From: Prevotella sp.
GTDB taxonomy: Bacteria; Bacteroidota; Bacteroidia; Bacteroidales; Bacteroidaceae
Reading direction: 5' to 3'
DNA length: 64,000 nucleotides
NCBI GenBank assembly: GCA_016291005.1
Contig: JAEEVT010000001.1
Location: 1 to 64,000 of the forward strand
Shown: piece by piece, positions 35,787-45,725 of the stretch
How positions within the stretch are numbered: the first letter of the stretch is position 1
Layout of the letters: each line of letters begins with the position of its first letter
Translations under genes and position numbers: made by a program
The notes under the pieces: generated by a model
What the model saw: only the letters and a program-made list of their open reading frames with translations
Database searches by the model: none
What the model was told of the DNA's origin: nothing

Positions 35787-37814
35787 ATGAAATACTATAA
35801 TAACATCAAATCCCTTTTGTGTGGTGCGCTGCTTCTCTTGGCTGGCGTAGCTTCCCTCACGTCTTGCAAAGACTGGCTTGACAAGGACCCGGAGGCTATG
35901 GTGGCAGAGGACGAAGCATTCAAGAACTTCCGCAACTTCCAGGGATATATTGAGGAAATCTATAACTTGATTCCCGATAAGGAAAAGATCAACTATTGTA
36001 CTGCATGGAACTTCGGTGACGACGCTGTTCACAACCCCGAAGGCTATGCTCACATGGATCATCAGGTTGACCTTGGCAACTACCGTAACTGGTGGACCAA
36101 CACCCAGTGCTGGCTGAATGGTGACAGAAATTCTCTTTGGAGAAACTCTTGGTACTGCATCCGTAAATGTAACATGGGTCTTGATAACATCAAGTCGCTC
36201 ATCGGTTCTGACGAGGAACGCGACCTGCTGCTCGGACAGTTGTATTTCTTCCGTGCTTGGTGGCACTTCGAGCTGATGTGTTACTTCGGAGGTCTGCCCT
36301 ATATCGACCAGGCTTTTGAGGCATCAAGTATTCCTGAGCTTCCGCGCCTGTCGTTCCAGAAATGTGCCGACCGTTGTGCAGAAGACTTCGAAAGAGCATA
36401 CGACATCCTTCCCATCGACTGGGACGAGACTCTGGCCGGTATGCAGACTTCAGGTAAGAACGACCTGCGTATCAATAAGTTCATGGCACTCTGCTACCTT
36501 GGCAAGTGCTACCTCTGGGCCGGTTCTCCCCTTATGAAGGAGTTCGAGAAGGCCAGCAAGGAAGATGGTAGCTTTGATGCCGGTGCATGCAACCTGTTAA
36601 ATGCCAGTTCCACTGGCAAGACCTACGACTACGATGAGGCATACTGCCGTAAGGCTGCTGAAGCTTTCGGCAAGGCCCTCGACATGGTCAACAGGGGACA
36701 GGTCAAGTACAAACTCGCCGAGTACAAGTATTCCAATATCTATGACCATGAGCGTGATGAGAATGCAGAGAGTTGTTACGCTGACATCTTCTGGACTGTC
36801 AAGCAGAGTTGGATGATGCCTGGTTCTACCGAGGCTATCTTCCGAGGTGCATATCCTGGCGCTAACTCCGCTAACTGGAACTGCGCCAAGATTTTCGGCC
36901 CGAAGGTGGCTGGTCTCGTCGATCATGACAACATTATCCATCACCCGACAGCCAACGTCATCGACCAGTACGGTATGGCCAACGGACAGCCTATCTATCT
37001 CGTCAGGAATGGTGAATACGTGCTGAACGAAGCTTCTGGCTGGGATCCCGAGCATCCCTACAAGGACCGCGACCCGCGCTTCTATCACGACATCATCTTC
37101 GACGGATTCCATTACGTCCTCCAGACGGATGGTCTTTCTGCCGCACAGAAGGCTCTCGAGTATTGTCCGCTTTATACCGGCGGTGCAGAGCGTGAGATAG
37201 ACCACGGCAGCAGCACGGGATATTTCATCCAGAAGCTTGTTCCCCACCAGTGTAACGAGGGTGACAGATGGTATGACTGGGACTATGCCTTCCAGAGCTA
37301 TCTTCCCTATATGCGTCTTGCTGACATCTACTTGATGTTTGCTGAGGCTGTGGCAGCCTTCACTCCCAATGCAAAGGAGCTAAAGGATAAGACGCCATAT
37401 TGTACTACACTGTCTGCTGTCGACGCCATCAACGCACTCCGCGACCGCGTCAACACCAGTGACTATCCCATGGAGCGTGTACAGCCTAACCTCATGGACA
37501 CCCGTGAACACTTCATCGACGAAGTACGCCGCGAGCGTGCCGTAGAGCTTTCCTTCGAAGGCTTCCGCTGGTGCGACCTGCAGCGCTGGCTCCTCCTCAC
37601 TGAGCCGCCTTACACCGTGAAGTACTCTCATGAGTTTGAGCGTTTGGAAGCTGATTCCTGGTTCAAGGATCACGACCCGAAGGACGCACGTATCGGTAAC
37701 TTCCGCAAGCAGGAGTTGATTACCCGTCGTCTTGAGTCCAAGCACTACTGGTTCCCGCTTCCCGACAAGGACATTTATCTCTACGAAGGATTCCCCCAGA
37801 ACCCAGGATGGTAA
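35787..37814 (+). CDS. SusD/RagB-family glycan-binding lipoprotein (first)
   Basis: 675 residues from the ATG at 35787, giving a lipoprotein signal (GVASLTSC). The SusD fold is shown by FFRAWWHFELMCYFGGLPYID, LPYMRLADIYLMFAEAVA, DEVRRERAVELSFEGFRWCDLQRW and a C-terminal YWFPLPDKDIYLYEGFPQNPGW. It forms the lid of the SusC channel and binds xylan fragments at the surface. It follows susC after a spacer of GAAGAATAGAAAAATAG-type repeats. XusB equivalent by position. Confidence 0.92.
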   Translation: MKYYNNIKSLLCGALLLLAGVASLTSCKDWLDKDPEAMVAEDEAFKNFRNFQGYIEEIYNLIPDKEKINYCTAWNFGDDAVHNPEGYAHMDHQVDLGNYRNWWTNTQCWLNGDRNSLWRNSWYCIRKCNMGLDNIKSLIGSDEERDLLLGQLYFFRAWWHFELMCYFGGLPYIDQAFEASSIPELPRLSFQKCADRCAEDFERAYDILPIDWDETLAGMQTSGKNDLRINKFMALCYLGKCYLWAGSPLMKEFEKASKEDGSFDAGACNLLNASSTGKTYDYDEAYCRKAAEAFGKALDMVNRGQVKYKLAEYKYSNIYDHERDENAESCYADIFWTVKQSWMMPGSTEAIFRGAYPGANSANWNCAKIFGPKVAGLVDHDNIIHHPTANVIDQYGMANGQPIYLVRNGEYVLNEASGWDPEHPYKDRDPRFYHDIIFDGFHYVLQTDGLSAAQKALEYCPLYTGGAEREIDHGSSTGYFIQKLVPHQCNEGDRWYDWDYAFQSYLPYMRLADIYLMFAEAVAAFTPNAKELKDKTPYCTTLSAVDAINALRDRVNTSDYPMERVQPNLMDTREHFIDEVRRERAVELSFEGFRWCDLQRWLLLTEPPYTVKYSHEFERLEADSWFKDHDPKDARIGNFRKQELITRRLESKHYWFPLPDKDIYLYEGFPQNPGW

Positions 37815-37852
37815 TCAATTGAAAATTGAAAATTGAAAATTGAAATAAAGAT

Positions 37853-40804
37853 ATGAAAAATATAAAGATTAACATATTGCTTTTTGCCATGATGGCTGCA
37901 TCGCCACTGACGGTCAATGCTCAGGCTACTGACGCCGCTGACGAGGCTGCCGATACTACCGTGGTGAAAAAGAAAGTCCATGTTGCTTTCCGCGACACGG
38001 ATGCTGACCATCTGCTCGGAGGTGTTTCCTACGTTGACATGGAAGAGCTGTCGAAGAAGGATTATACCATGAGTAGCCTTGAAGACATGTATGCACTTGT
38101 CGGTGGATGGAACGGCAACAACCTCTGGGGTATGGACAACGACCGCCTCGACAATAACGACAACAGCAACATGCCCCTCGTGATTATCGATGGTGTGAAG
38201 CGTCCATCCAACAACGTGCTGCCTTCTGAAATCGAGCAGATCACCTTCCTCAAGGGTGCACAGGCTGTCGTACTCTATGGTGCCAAGGGTGCCAAGGGTG
38301 CCATTCTCATCACCACCAAGCGTAGCCATGTTGACGGTCTCCAGATTACTGCCACTGCAAATACTGGTTTCCATGTGGCAAAGGAGTTCCCCGAGTATAT
38401 CGGTTCTGCTGAGTACATGACGCTCTATAACGAAGCTCGTCTCAACGACGGCCTCGATCCCAAGTACACCCAGCAGGACATCTACAACCATGCTTCAGGC
38501 TTGAATCCCTACCGCTATCCCAATGTCAACTACTATTCTGACGAGTATGTCCGCAAGATGTACAACCGTTCAGATGCCACGTTGGAGATTGCAGGTGGTG
38601 GTACTCGTGCACACTTCTACACGAACATCAACTACTATCGCAGTGAAGACCTCCTGAACTTCGGTCCGGCAAAGGACAACTATACCGACCGCTTCAGTGT
38701 TCGTGGTAATGTCGACCTCGTGGTCAACAAGCTCATCAAGGGTTTTGCCAACGCAAGTGCTACCTTCTATAATGAGCACAAGAACAAGGGTGACTTCTGG
38801 GGTGAGGCAGCAAGCATGCGTCCGAACTTCCCCGAGAACGCCGCACCGCTGATTCCTATCGACATGGTTGACCCCAATGCCTCGAAGGCTCTGGCCATCC
38901 TGGGCAAGTCGCTCAACCTGCTCGATGGCAAGTATTTCCCCGGTGGTACAAAGACCACCCAGACCAACGCCATAGCAGACTGCTACTTCGGTGGTAAGAC
39001 GCAGGCCATCAGCCGTCAGTTCCAGTTCGATGCAGGTATCATCTACGACCTGAACAAGTTCGTCAATGGTCTGTCGTTCAAGACCCTGTTCTCTATCGAC
39101 TATGCTGCTAACTACAGCCTCTCCTATAATAATAAGTACGCTGTGTTCATCCCCACTTGGAGTAATTATAACACAAACGATGCCATCGTGGCTCTCACCC
39201 AGCAGAACGACGAAATCGTGACAGGTCACATGTCCATGGCCGACACGAAGTACCGTCAGACCATCACTTGGAACGGTCATTTCGACTACGACCATACCTT
39301 TGCTGACAAGCATCACGTAACAGGTATGTTGCTCGCCAGTATGTACACCACAACACGTAGTGGCGAATACCATCGTTATGCCAATGCCAACTTAGGTCTT
39401 CTGGCTTCTTACGACTATATGGGCCGCTACTTTGCCGAGGCTTCCTTTGCCGGCGTACATTCTGCACGTCTGAAGGAAGGTCACCGCGAGGCCATCTCAC
39501 CGTCATTCACCATCGGTTGGAACCTGGCCAAGGAGAACTTCATGAAGGACAGCTTCGTTGACGACTTGCTCATCAGCGGTTCATACAGCAACCTGAGTGA
39601 GGACATCGACGTCTATATGGGCGAGAAGTACTTCTACCTCTACGATGCCACATGGTCAAATACCGGTAGCGGCTTCTCCTGGAACGAAGGTGTCAGCACC
39701 AACCGCACCTTCTCACAATCTGGTAGTAACCCCTCTCTCGACTTCATTCATCGTAAGGAATGGTCTATCAGCCTGCGCGGCTCGTTCTTCAAGAAGCTGA
39801 TCTCGACGCAGCTGACATACTTCAATACGGATATGGATGGCTTCATCATCCAGAACCCGTCCCAGTTCCCGTCACACCTTTCTGGCGGCCTCTCCGGCAG
39901 TTCGTTCAAGCCGACCATCAACAATAACATCCAGAACCGCAAGGGCCTTGACTTCAGCGTAACGGCTCAGAAGCAGTTCGGTAAGGTTCATGCCGAGTTA
40001 GGCGTTGTCGGTACTTATCTTACGACCGAGTGGAAGAAGTACGATGAACTTAAGGAATATGACTACCAGAAGGCAGAGGGTCGTCCCCTTGACGCCATGT
40101 GGGGCTACAACTGCTTAGGCTTCTACACCATCGATGACTTCGACGTCAGCACAACCACTGACGGCAAGGTGAAGTACACGTTGAAGAAGGATCTTCCTAC
40201 TCCCGCCATTGGTGGTACCATCATGCCTGGTGACCTGAAGTACGAGGATGTCAACGACGATAAGCGTATTGACAGCAAAGACCAGGTTGAGCTTGGCAAG
40301 TGGGGCACATACGGTTCTCCTTTCACGCTGGGTGTGAACCTCACGCTCAAGTATAAGAACTGGACGCTCTTCGTGTTAGGCAATGGACAGTTTGGTGCAA
40401 AAGGTATGAAGAATGGTGGCTACTACTATATGCAGGGTGACGCCAAGTATTCGGTCAATGTGCGCAATCGCATACATTATAATTATGATGATAATGGTAT
40501 TATTACCGGCTTTGCCAATCCCGATGCTACTCATCCGCGTCTGACCTCTCTGAGCTCGGCAAACAATGCTGCCGCATCAACATTCTGGATCTACAGCACT
40601 GACCGCTTCAACCTCCGCAAGGTACAGCTGACCTACGACTTCCCGAAGGAGTTGTTCGAAGGCAAGTGGGTCAACGCACTCTCTATCTATGTCAATGGTA
40701 ACGACCTCCTGACCTTCTCCAAGGAGCGCAAGCTGATGGAGACCAGCGTAGGTTACGCACCTCAGACTCGTTTCTATAACCTCGGTGTGAAAGTAACGCT
40801 CTGA
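37853..40804 (+). CDS. SusC/RagA-family outer-membrane receptor (second)
   Basis: 983 residues with signal peptide (KINILLFAMMAASPLTVNAQ). Unlike the first SusC it has no carboxypeptidase-like N-terminal domain. A short TonB-reaching segment leads to a plug (MPLVIIDGVKRPSNNVLPSEIEQITFLKGAQAVVLYGAKGAKGAILITTK) and barrel ending TRFYNLGVKVTL. It is the second transporter of the locus (XusC equivalent by position), perhaps for a differently decorated oligosaccharide. Confidence 0.9.
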   Translation: MKNIKINILLFAMMAASPLTVNAQATDAADEAADTTVVKKKVHVAFRDTDADHLLGGVSYVDMEELSKKDYTMSSLEDMYALVGGWNGNNLWGMDNDRLDNNDNSNMPLVIIDGVKRPSNNVLPSEIEQITFLKGAQAVVLYGAKGAKGAILITTKRSHVDGLQITATANTGFHVAKEFPEYIGSAEYMTLYNEARLNDGLDPKYTQQDIYNHASGLNPYRYPNVNYYSDEYVRKMYNRSDATLEIAGGGTRAHFYTNINYYRSEDLLNFGPAKDNYTDRFSVRGNVDLVVNKLIKGFANASATFYNEHKNKGDFWGEAASMRPNFPENAAPLIPIDMVDPNASKALAILGKSLNLLDGKYFPGGTKTTQTNAIADCYFGGKTQAISRQFQFDAGIIYDLNKFVNGLSFKTLFSIDYAANYSLSYNNKYAVFIPTWSNYNTNDAIVALTQQNDEIVTGHMSMADTKYRQTITWNGHFDYDHTFADKHHVTGMLLASMYTTTRSGEYHRYANANLGLLASYDYMGRYFAEASFAGVHSARLKEGHREAISPSFTIGWNLAKENFMKDSFVDDLLISGSYSNLSEDIDVYMGEKYFYLYDATWSNTGSGFSWNEGVSTNRTFSQSGSNPSLDFIHRKEWSISLRGSFFKKLISTQLTYFNTDMDGFIIQNPSQFPSHLSGGLSGSSFKPTINNNIQNRKGLDFSVTAQKQFGKVHAELGVVGTYLTTEWKKYDELKEYDYQKAEGRPLDAMWGYNCLGFYTIDDFDVSTTTDGKVKYTLKKDLPTPAIGGTIMPGDLKYEDVNDDKRIDSKDQVELGKWGTYGSPFTLGVNLTLKYKNWTLFVLGNGQFGAKGMKNGGYYYMQGDAKYSVNVRNRIHYNYDDNGIITGFANPDATHPRLTSLSSANNAAASTFWIYSTDRFNLRKVQLTYDFPKELFEGKWVNALSIYVNGNDLLTFSKERKLMETSVGYAPQTRFYNLGVKVTL

Positions 40805-40806
40805 TA

Positions 40807-40911
40807 CAATAAACAATAAACGTTAAACAATAAATATTGTGTAGGATGAAAAATAAAGCAATTATAAAAAGACTAACCAGTAGAATAACGGTTATTGGTT
40901 ATTGTTTATTG
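40807..40911. repeat. Inverted repeat spanning the susD start; downstream arm encodes the signal peptide core
   Basis: CAATAAACAATAA (40807-40819, spacer) and TTATTGTTTATTG (40899-40911, coding) are perfect 13-bp inverted copies on either side of the ATG at 40846. The coding arm with its flanks reads VIGYCLLVIGMF, the hydrophobic core before the lipobox Cys. Confidence 0.7.
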
Positions 40912-42696
40912 GTTATCGGCATGTTCTGCTCGTGCGACGACATGTTTGAGCCGGCAGACGAGAACAACCGACAGGCGGAAGACATGACCGAGGAGTCTCT
41001 GTATGCACACGGTCTGCTCATCTATGGCTATGACCGCCTGCCTTATATCACGACCACTCAGACCGATGTGGCCACTGACGATGCTGTCACCAACTTGAAG
41101 AATAGTGCTTACCTGAACATGGCCACCGGTACTTGGGCAGCGGACAACAACCCGATGTCCATCTGGGACCAGTGTAAGGACGGCATCCAGTATGTCAACA
41201 TCTTCATGACCATCGTGGAGAAGGTAAAGTGGGCTCCGAGTGCTGCCTCAAAGCAGAAAATGTTCATCGACCGCCTAAAGGGCGAGGCTTTCGGACTGCG
41301 CGCACTTTTCTACTACTATCTGCTCCAGAATCACGGAGGCTATACCAATGAGGGCGAACTTCTCGGCGTACCCCTGCTGACAAAGCCCGAAGACGGTAGT
41401 TCTGACTTCAATCAGGTACGTGCACCCTTTGCAGACTGCATCAAGCAGATTTATGCTGACTGCGACAGCGCCATGCTGCTCCTTCCCTTTAGCTATGAAG
41501 ATATCAGCAGCGATGCCGACATCCCCGCTAAGTACAAGGCACTTGGAGCTAATGTTTCCGGTTTCAACCTCGTGTTTGGTCTCAAGGCAAGAAACCTCAT
41601 GTCTGCTAAGATTGCCGAGGCAGTCAAGGCACAGGCAGCCACTCTCGCTGCCAGTCCCGCTTTCCGCGAACAGAGTGGTGTTACAGCTGCTGAGGCTGCT
41701 AAGCTCTGCGCCAACGTCCTCAATCGCATCGGCGGTTTGGACGGTTTCGACCCGACAGGTAACATCTGGTATAAGAACAAGTCAAAGCTGGAACCCAGCG
41801 GAGGTGAGATGCCGGAAATTCTTTGGCGTGAAGACCGTCATAAAAATGCTTCTCAGGAAGCCGATAACTTCCCCCCATCGCTCTATGGCAGGGGTCAGGT
41901 CAACCCGTCGCAGAACTTGGTCGATGCCTTCCCCATGCGTAACGGTCGTCCCATCTCTGATCCCCTGTCCGGTTATGATCCCAAGAATCCGTATACTAAT
42001 CGCGACCCGCGTCTCGCTGATGACATCCTTTTCAATGGCGTGACCTTCAGAAGGAGCGAAATCATCACGGGTACTTATCCTAATGATAAGAACGAGACTT
42101 ACGACAACCTGAACTTCGGCTCTGGCTCAACACGTACCGGATACTACCTGTTGAAGCTTCTGCGTGACGATGTCAGTCCGCAGTCCAGCTCACTCATCGA
42201 GCAGCAGCACATCTATCCGCGTATTCGCTATACGGAAATCTTCTTGGATTATGCTGAAATGGCCAACGATGCCTGGGGACCCAAGGTCGACGGTGCCAAT
42301 GTCGGTTACACCGCCTACGATGTCATCCATGCCATCCGTACCCGTGCAGGACTTGCAACCAATGAGGTGGGTCTTCCTCTTGCTGAGGGCGACGTCTATC
42401 TTGAGGAGTGCGCTGCCGACCAGAGCAAGATGACAAACCTCATCCGTAACGAGCGCCGCATAGAGCTTTGCTTTGAGAACAAGCGCTTCTGGGACATGCG
42501 CCGCTGGCTGCTCCCGCTCAACGAGACTGTCAAGGGTGTGAGAATTGACCGTAACGAAGAAACGGGCGTGCTCAGCTATACCATCATCGACGTCGAGGAG
42601 CGTAAATACTACAACGACTATCAGATGTACGGCCCCATTCCGAAGGGTGAGGTCATGAAGTGGAGCAACCTCAAGCAAAACAAAGGCTGGCAGTAA
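40846..42696 (+). CDS. SusD/RagB-family glycan-binding lipoprotein (second)
   Basis: 616 residues from the ATG at 40846. The signal peptide is TVIGYCLLVIGMFCSC, with a lipobox Cys. SusD signatures include FGLRALFYYYLLQNHGGYTN, YPRIRYTEIFLDYAEMANDA, RNERRIELCFENKRFWDMRRW and the C-terminal MYGPIPKGEVMKWSNLKQNKGW. It pairs with the second SusC (XusD equivalent by position). The signal peptide is encoded partly by one arm of an inverted repeat, so transcripts may fold round the start codon. Confidence 0.9.
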   Translation: MKNKAIIKRLTSRITVIGYCLLVIGMFCSCDDMFEPADENNRQAEDMTEESLYAHGLLIYGYDRLPYITTTQTDVATDDAVTNLKNSAYLNMATGTWAADNNPMSIWDQCKDGIQYVNIFMTIVEKVKWAPSAASKQKMFIDRLKGEAFGLRALFYYYLLQNHGGYTNEGELLGVPLLTKPEDGSSDFNQVRAPFADCIKQIYADCDSAMLLLPFSYEDISSDADIPAKYKALGANVSGFNLVFGLKARNLMSAKIAEAVKAQAATLAASPAFREQSGVTAAEAAKLCANVLNRIGGLDGFDPTGNIWYKNKSKLEPSGGEMPEILWREDRHKNASQEADNFPPSLYGRGQVNPSQNLVDAFPMRNGRPISDPLSGYDPKNPYTNRDPRLADDILFNGVTFRRSEIITGTYPNDKNETYDNLNFGSGSTRTGYYLLKLLRDDVSPQSSSLIEQQHIYPRIRYTEIFLDYAEMANDAWGPKVDGANVGYTAYDVIHAIRTRAGLATNEVGLPLAEGDVYLEECAADQSKMTNLIRNERRIELCFENKRFWDMRRWLLPLNETVKGVRIDRNEETGVLSYTIIDVEERKYYNDYQMYGPIPKGEVMKWSNLKQNKGWQ

Positions 42697-42747
42697 AAAG
42701 CGCTTCGCTAATGAATAGTGAATTATACCGCTTTTGAAGTGTAAATG

Positions 42748-42782
42748 AAAAGTTCAAAGTTCAAAGTTCAAAGTTCAAAGTT
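42748..42782. repeat. AAAGTTC tandem repeat at the start of the next gene
   Basis: Four-plus copies of the 7-mer AAAGTTC run directly into the ATG at 42784. Read in frame from an ATG at 42745 they give MKSSKFKVQSSKF. The same repeat is coding at 53711-53746. Confidence 0.75.
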
Positions 42783-42783
42783 T

Positions 42784-43908
42784 ATGAAACTCAAGAAATA
42801 TATATATGGTGTAGTTTTGGGAGCCTTCTCTCTCACCTGTGCATCTTGTTACAATGCAGACAGAGAGTTCCCTGACTATGAGGATGGCACTACTGCCTTC
42901 TTTGCATATCAGGATCCGGTGCGTACCCTCGTGTTGGGTAACGACATCTACGACAATCAGCTCGACAACGAGCACAAGTGCCGCATCTGGGCTACCATGG
43001 GCGGAGCCTACGGCGGACGTAACGCTGTAGTGGACTTCGTCGTTGACCCCACGCTCTGCGACAACCTCTGGTTTACCGACGCCGGCGGCAACCCGAATAC
43101 TCCAGTTCTGCCCATGCCGTCGGAATACTACAAACTGGCCTCGAACCAGATTCCCTACAATGGCGATGTCCGTGGCTATGTTGAGGTGCAGTTCACCGAT
43201 GCCTTCTTTGCCGACCCCAAGTCGATAGAGAATACATACGTCATTCCTTTGGTGATGACCAACGTCACTGGCATTGACCACATCCTTCGTGGTACGCCGC
43301 GTGAGGGCCTCACCCCGTCGCGCACTTGTACCGAGGACTGGGACATTCTGGCAAAAGACTACGTGCTCTACCTTGTTAAGTATATGAACCCCTGGCAGGG
43401 TAAGTATATCCGCCGTGGTGTTGACATCGTGACGGAAAAGGGTCAGACCAAGACCGTTATCCGCAAGGATACGACCCTCATCAATACCGACCGTGAGCAT
43501 TACAAGGAGAATCCCGTCAACCAGAACGACGAAGTCTGTGGTATCACCACCAAGAATATGACGCAGGCCATCTTCACTCCATCGTTCAAGACTTCTGGTG
43601 CCTCTATCGCTTGTAACCTCATCCTGACGTTCAATGGTAATCAGTGTACCGTCTCTACCGACGATCCCGACGTGACGGCTACCGGTTCTGGCGAATTCAT
43701 CACCAAGGGTACTGAGAGAGCTGAATACAAGGACTACCAGTGGGGAAGCAACAACGGACAGCCCGTCCAGCGTGATATCCTCCGTCTGGCTTATGAGGTG
43801 AAATTCGCCAAAAACGACATTCAGGTTTCTACCACTGATACTTTGGTTGTCCAGACGCGCGAATCGAACCAAAAACAATTCTTTGCACCAAAATACGTTA
43901 AGAATTGA
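42784..43908 (+). CDS. DUF1735/BT_3987-like surface lipoprotein (XusE-like position)
   Basis: The start at 42784 (MKLKKYIYGVVLGAFSLTCASC) gives a clean lipoprotein signal. The in-frame ATG at 42745 would add a repeat-encoded SSKFKVQSSKF extension. The 374 residues comprise an N-terminal beta-sandwich (TLVLGNDIYDNQLDNEHKCRIWATMGG...VDFVVDPTLC) as in DUF1735 proteins and a C-terminal DUF5627-like domain (KKNMT-like TKNMTQAIFTPSFK...). Such proteins bind glycans at the cell surface beside SusCD. Confidence 0.65.
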   Translation: MKLKKYIYGVVLGAFSLTCASCYNADREFPDYEDGTTAFFAYQDPVRTLVLGNDIYDNQLDNEHKCRIWATMGGAYGGRNAVVDFVVDPTLCDNLWFTDAGGNPNTPVLPMPSEYYKLASNQIPYNGDVRGYVEVQFTDAFFADPKSIENTYVIPLVMTNVTGIDHILRGTPREGLTPSRTCTEDWDILAKDYVLYLVKYMNPWQGKYIRRGVDIVTEKGQTKTVIRKDTTLINTDREHYKENPVNQNDEVCGITTKNMTQAIFTPSFKTSGASIACNLILTFNGNQCTVSTDDPDVTATGSGEFITKGTERAEYKDYQWGSNNGQPVQRDILRLAYEVKFAKNDIQVSTTDTLVVQTRESNQKQFFAPKYVKN

Positions 43909-43948
43909 AAATTGAAAAGTGATAATTGAAAATTTGGAGGCTAAGAAT

Positions 43949-45604
43949 ATGAATAAGATTTTTAGAAACGTCATTTTGGTGTTGGCAGCAGGCACATTCG
44001 TTGTTTCCTGTGCCGACTATAATGAGACGAACGATTTCAAGGCTGACCCGGATCCTTCTTACAAAGAGCATTATAAGGACTTGGCTCCCGTGAAGTCATA
44101 TCTCAACAGGGACCAGTATCCCAACCTGAAGCTTGGTGCTCAGCTCAAGGTCACCGAGTTCAACAAGCAGGAACTGGCTCACTCTGCAGTGGTTACCAAC
44201 TTCGATAATGTCAGCTTCGGATCCTCTTTGATGTCGGGTACCATCGTCAATGCCAAGGGTGTGATGAACTTCCTCGACATGAGCGACCTGCTCACCCACG
44301 TGGAAGAGATTGGTTATGAGGTTTATGGCAGCCCGATAGCATCGAACGCCAACCAGGCAGACGACTGGATTAAGTTCCTGACAGCGCCTATTGAAATTCC
44401 CGTTGACTTCGTAGAAGGAAAGAAGGTGAACTTCAACGACAGCGCCGTAGGTGAATATCATGGTACCATTGAAAAGGGTACTGCTTCCATCGCCAAATAC
44501 GATGGTCAGAACTGTCTGAAGATCGGAACCCAGACCAATGTCCATATTGTCGAAGGCTTCGAGGTCGACCCCCTCGCCAAGTACACCTGTACCTTCTGGA
44601 TGAGGAGCGACAAGGATGCTACTTTTACCGTCACCTTCTCCGGAAAGAAAGTTGATGGAAGCGGAACTGACGGAAAGTGGATCGTCAAGGCTGGTAAATG
44701 GACGAAGTGCGTCGTGGAGAGCCAGAGTGCAGAAGACGTCACTGAGGGTTACCTGAGAATCGAGAACACCCGTTCCAGTGTCATCTACATACAGAAGGTT
44801 GAAGAGGGTTACTTCCCCGACAATCACCGTCCGCAGACCGAGCAGGAGACGAGGGATACCATCAACTATGCCCTCAACGCATGGTGTGACGGTCTGATGA
44901 AGATCAACAATGGACGTATCAAGTCGTTCGACCTCATCGAGGAGGCCATCGACTCCAAGTCTGAACTTGAGAGCGGCGTTTATGACCTTAAGCACACTAC
45001 TGATAAGATTTACTGGCAGGATGTCTTAGGCAGTGACCAGTATGCTCCAGTTGTGTCGAGGGTGGCAAGTGCCGCATTCCAGAAATACAACGGCAACCAA
45101 GAAGAGCTGAGGTTCTTCATCAGCGAGGTAGGTCTCGAGAATCCGAAGATGTTTGAGAGCCTGAAGTACTGGATTGGCATCTGGGACAACAATGGTGCCA
45201 AGATTGACGGTATCAATGCCAAACTCAGCCTCACCTATAGCGAGGATCCTACCAAGCAGGCTGCTAATGTCACTTCGTTGGAAACCCTGCTGGCTAACCT
45301 GGCCTCTACGGGCAAGCTCATCCGTCTCTCCAACTTCGACATCAAGTATCAGGATGCTGAAGGAGCCAATGTGACGGCAGATAAGATTACCGATGAGCAG
45401 CGTCAGAAGCTCGCCGACTACTATGCCTTCGTCATCAAGAGCTACATGACCAAGATTCCTCACGACAAGCAGGCAGGCTTCGCTAAGGGCAATCTGGCAG
45501 ACACGAGCGACCCCGTCGGTCTCTGGTCTGTCGACAGCAAGAGCAAGGACTGGGTGCGCACGGCTACCTATAAGGCATTTTGTGACGCCCTCAGCGGACA
45601 ATAA
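43949..45604 (+). CDS. GH10-fold surface lipoprotein without catalytic nucleophile, with inserted CBM
   Basis: 551 residues from the ATG at 43949. The lipoprotein signal ends TFVVSC. The halves of a GH10 barrel (YPNLKLGAQL...VVTNFDNVSF...GVMNFLDMSDLLTHV; then FDLIEEAIDSKSE...) enclose a CBM4/22-like sandwich (HGTIEKGTASIAKYDGQNCLKIG...). The acid/base position is kept as Glu332, but the nucleophile motif TELD reads SNFD with Asn462, the WHSQ region is absent and the QxH motif reads KLSL. It occupies the xyn10C position of the Xus cluster but is probably a xylan-binding protein, not a xylanase. Confidence 0.75.
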   Translation: MNKIFRNVILVLAAGTFVVSCADYNETNDFKADPDPSYKEHYKDLAPVKSYLNRDQYPNLKLGAQLKVTEFNKQELAHSAVVTNFDNVSFGSSLMSGTIVNAKGVMNFLDMSDLLTHVEEIGYEVYGSPIASNANQADDWIKFLTAPIEIPVDFVEGKKVNFNDSAVGEYHGTIEKGTASIAKYDGQNCLKIGTQTNVHIVEGFEVDPLAKYTCTFWMRSDKDATFTVTFSGKKVDGSGTDGKWIVKAGKWTKCVVESQSAEDVTEGYLRIENTRSSVIYIQKVEEGYFPDNHRPQTEQETRDTINYALNAWCDGLMKINNGRIKSFDLIEEAIDSKSELESGVYDLKHTTDKIYWQDVLGSDQYAPVVSRVASAAFQKYNGNQEELRFFISEVGLENPKMFESLKYWIGIWDNNGAKIDGINAKLSLTYSEDPTKQAANVTSLETLLANLASTGKLIRLSNFDIKYQDAEGANVTADKITDEQRQKLADYYAFVIKSYMTKIPHDKQAGFAKGNLADTSDPVGLWSVDSKSKDWVRTATYKAFCDALSGQ

Positions 45605-45607
45605 TGA

Positions 45608-45640
45608 TTTACCTCCGTTCCCGGCGCACCGGCGTCGGGG
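45608..45640 (+). other. GC-rich stem-loop after the binding-protein gene
   Basis: CCGTTCCCGGCG and CGTCGGGGACGG can pair about 12 bases round a CACCGG loop. No T-run follows immediately (TTTTTTT lies about 30 bases on), so it may be an mRNA-stabilising or attenuating hairpin before the strongly expressed-looking gene at 45726. Confidence 0.5.
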
Positions 45641-45725
45641 ACGGCAGGTTCTCTCTTAATATTAAAGACTTTTTTTATTAACTTTTTTATTCAAATTATT
45701 TATTAATCTAAAAATTTTTTCTATT

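Noticed and set aside
42775-43995. 406-codon minus-strand open frame opposite the DUF1735-type gene
   Set aside because: The plus-strand lipoprotein has a signal peptide and operon spacing; the antisense product looks random.
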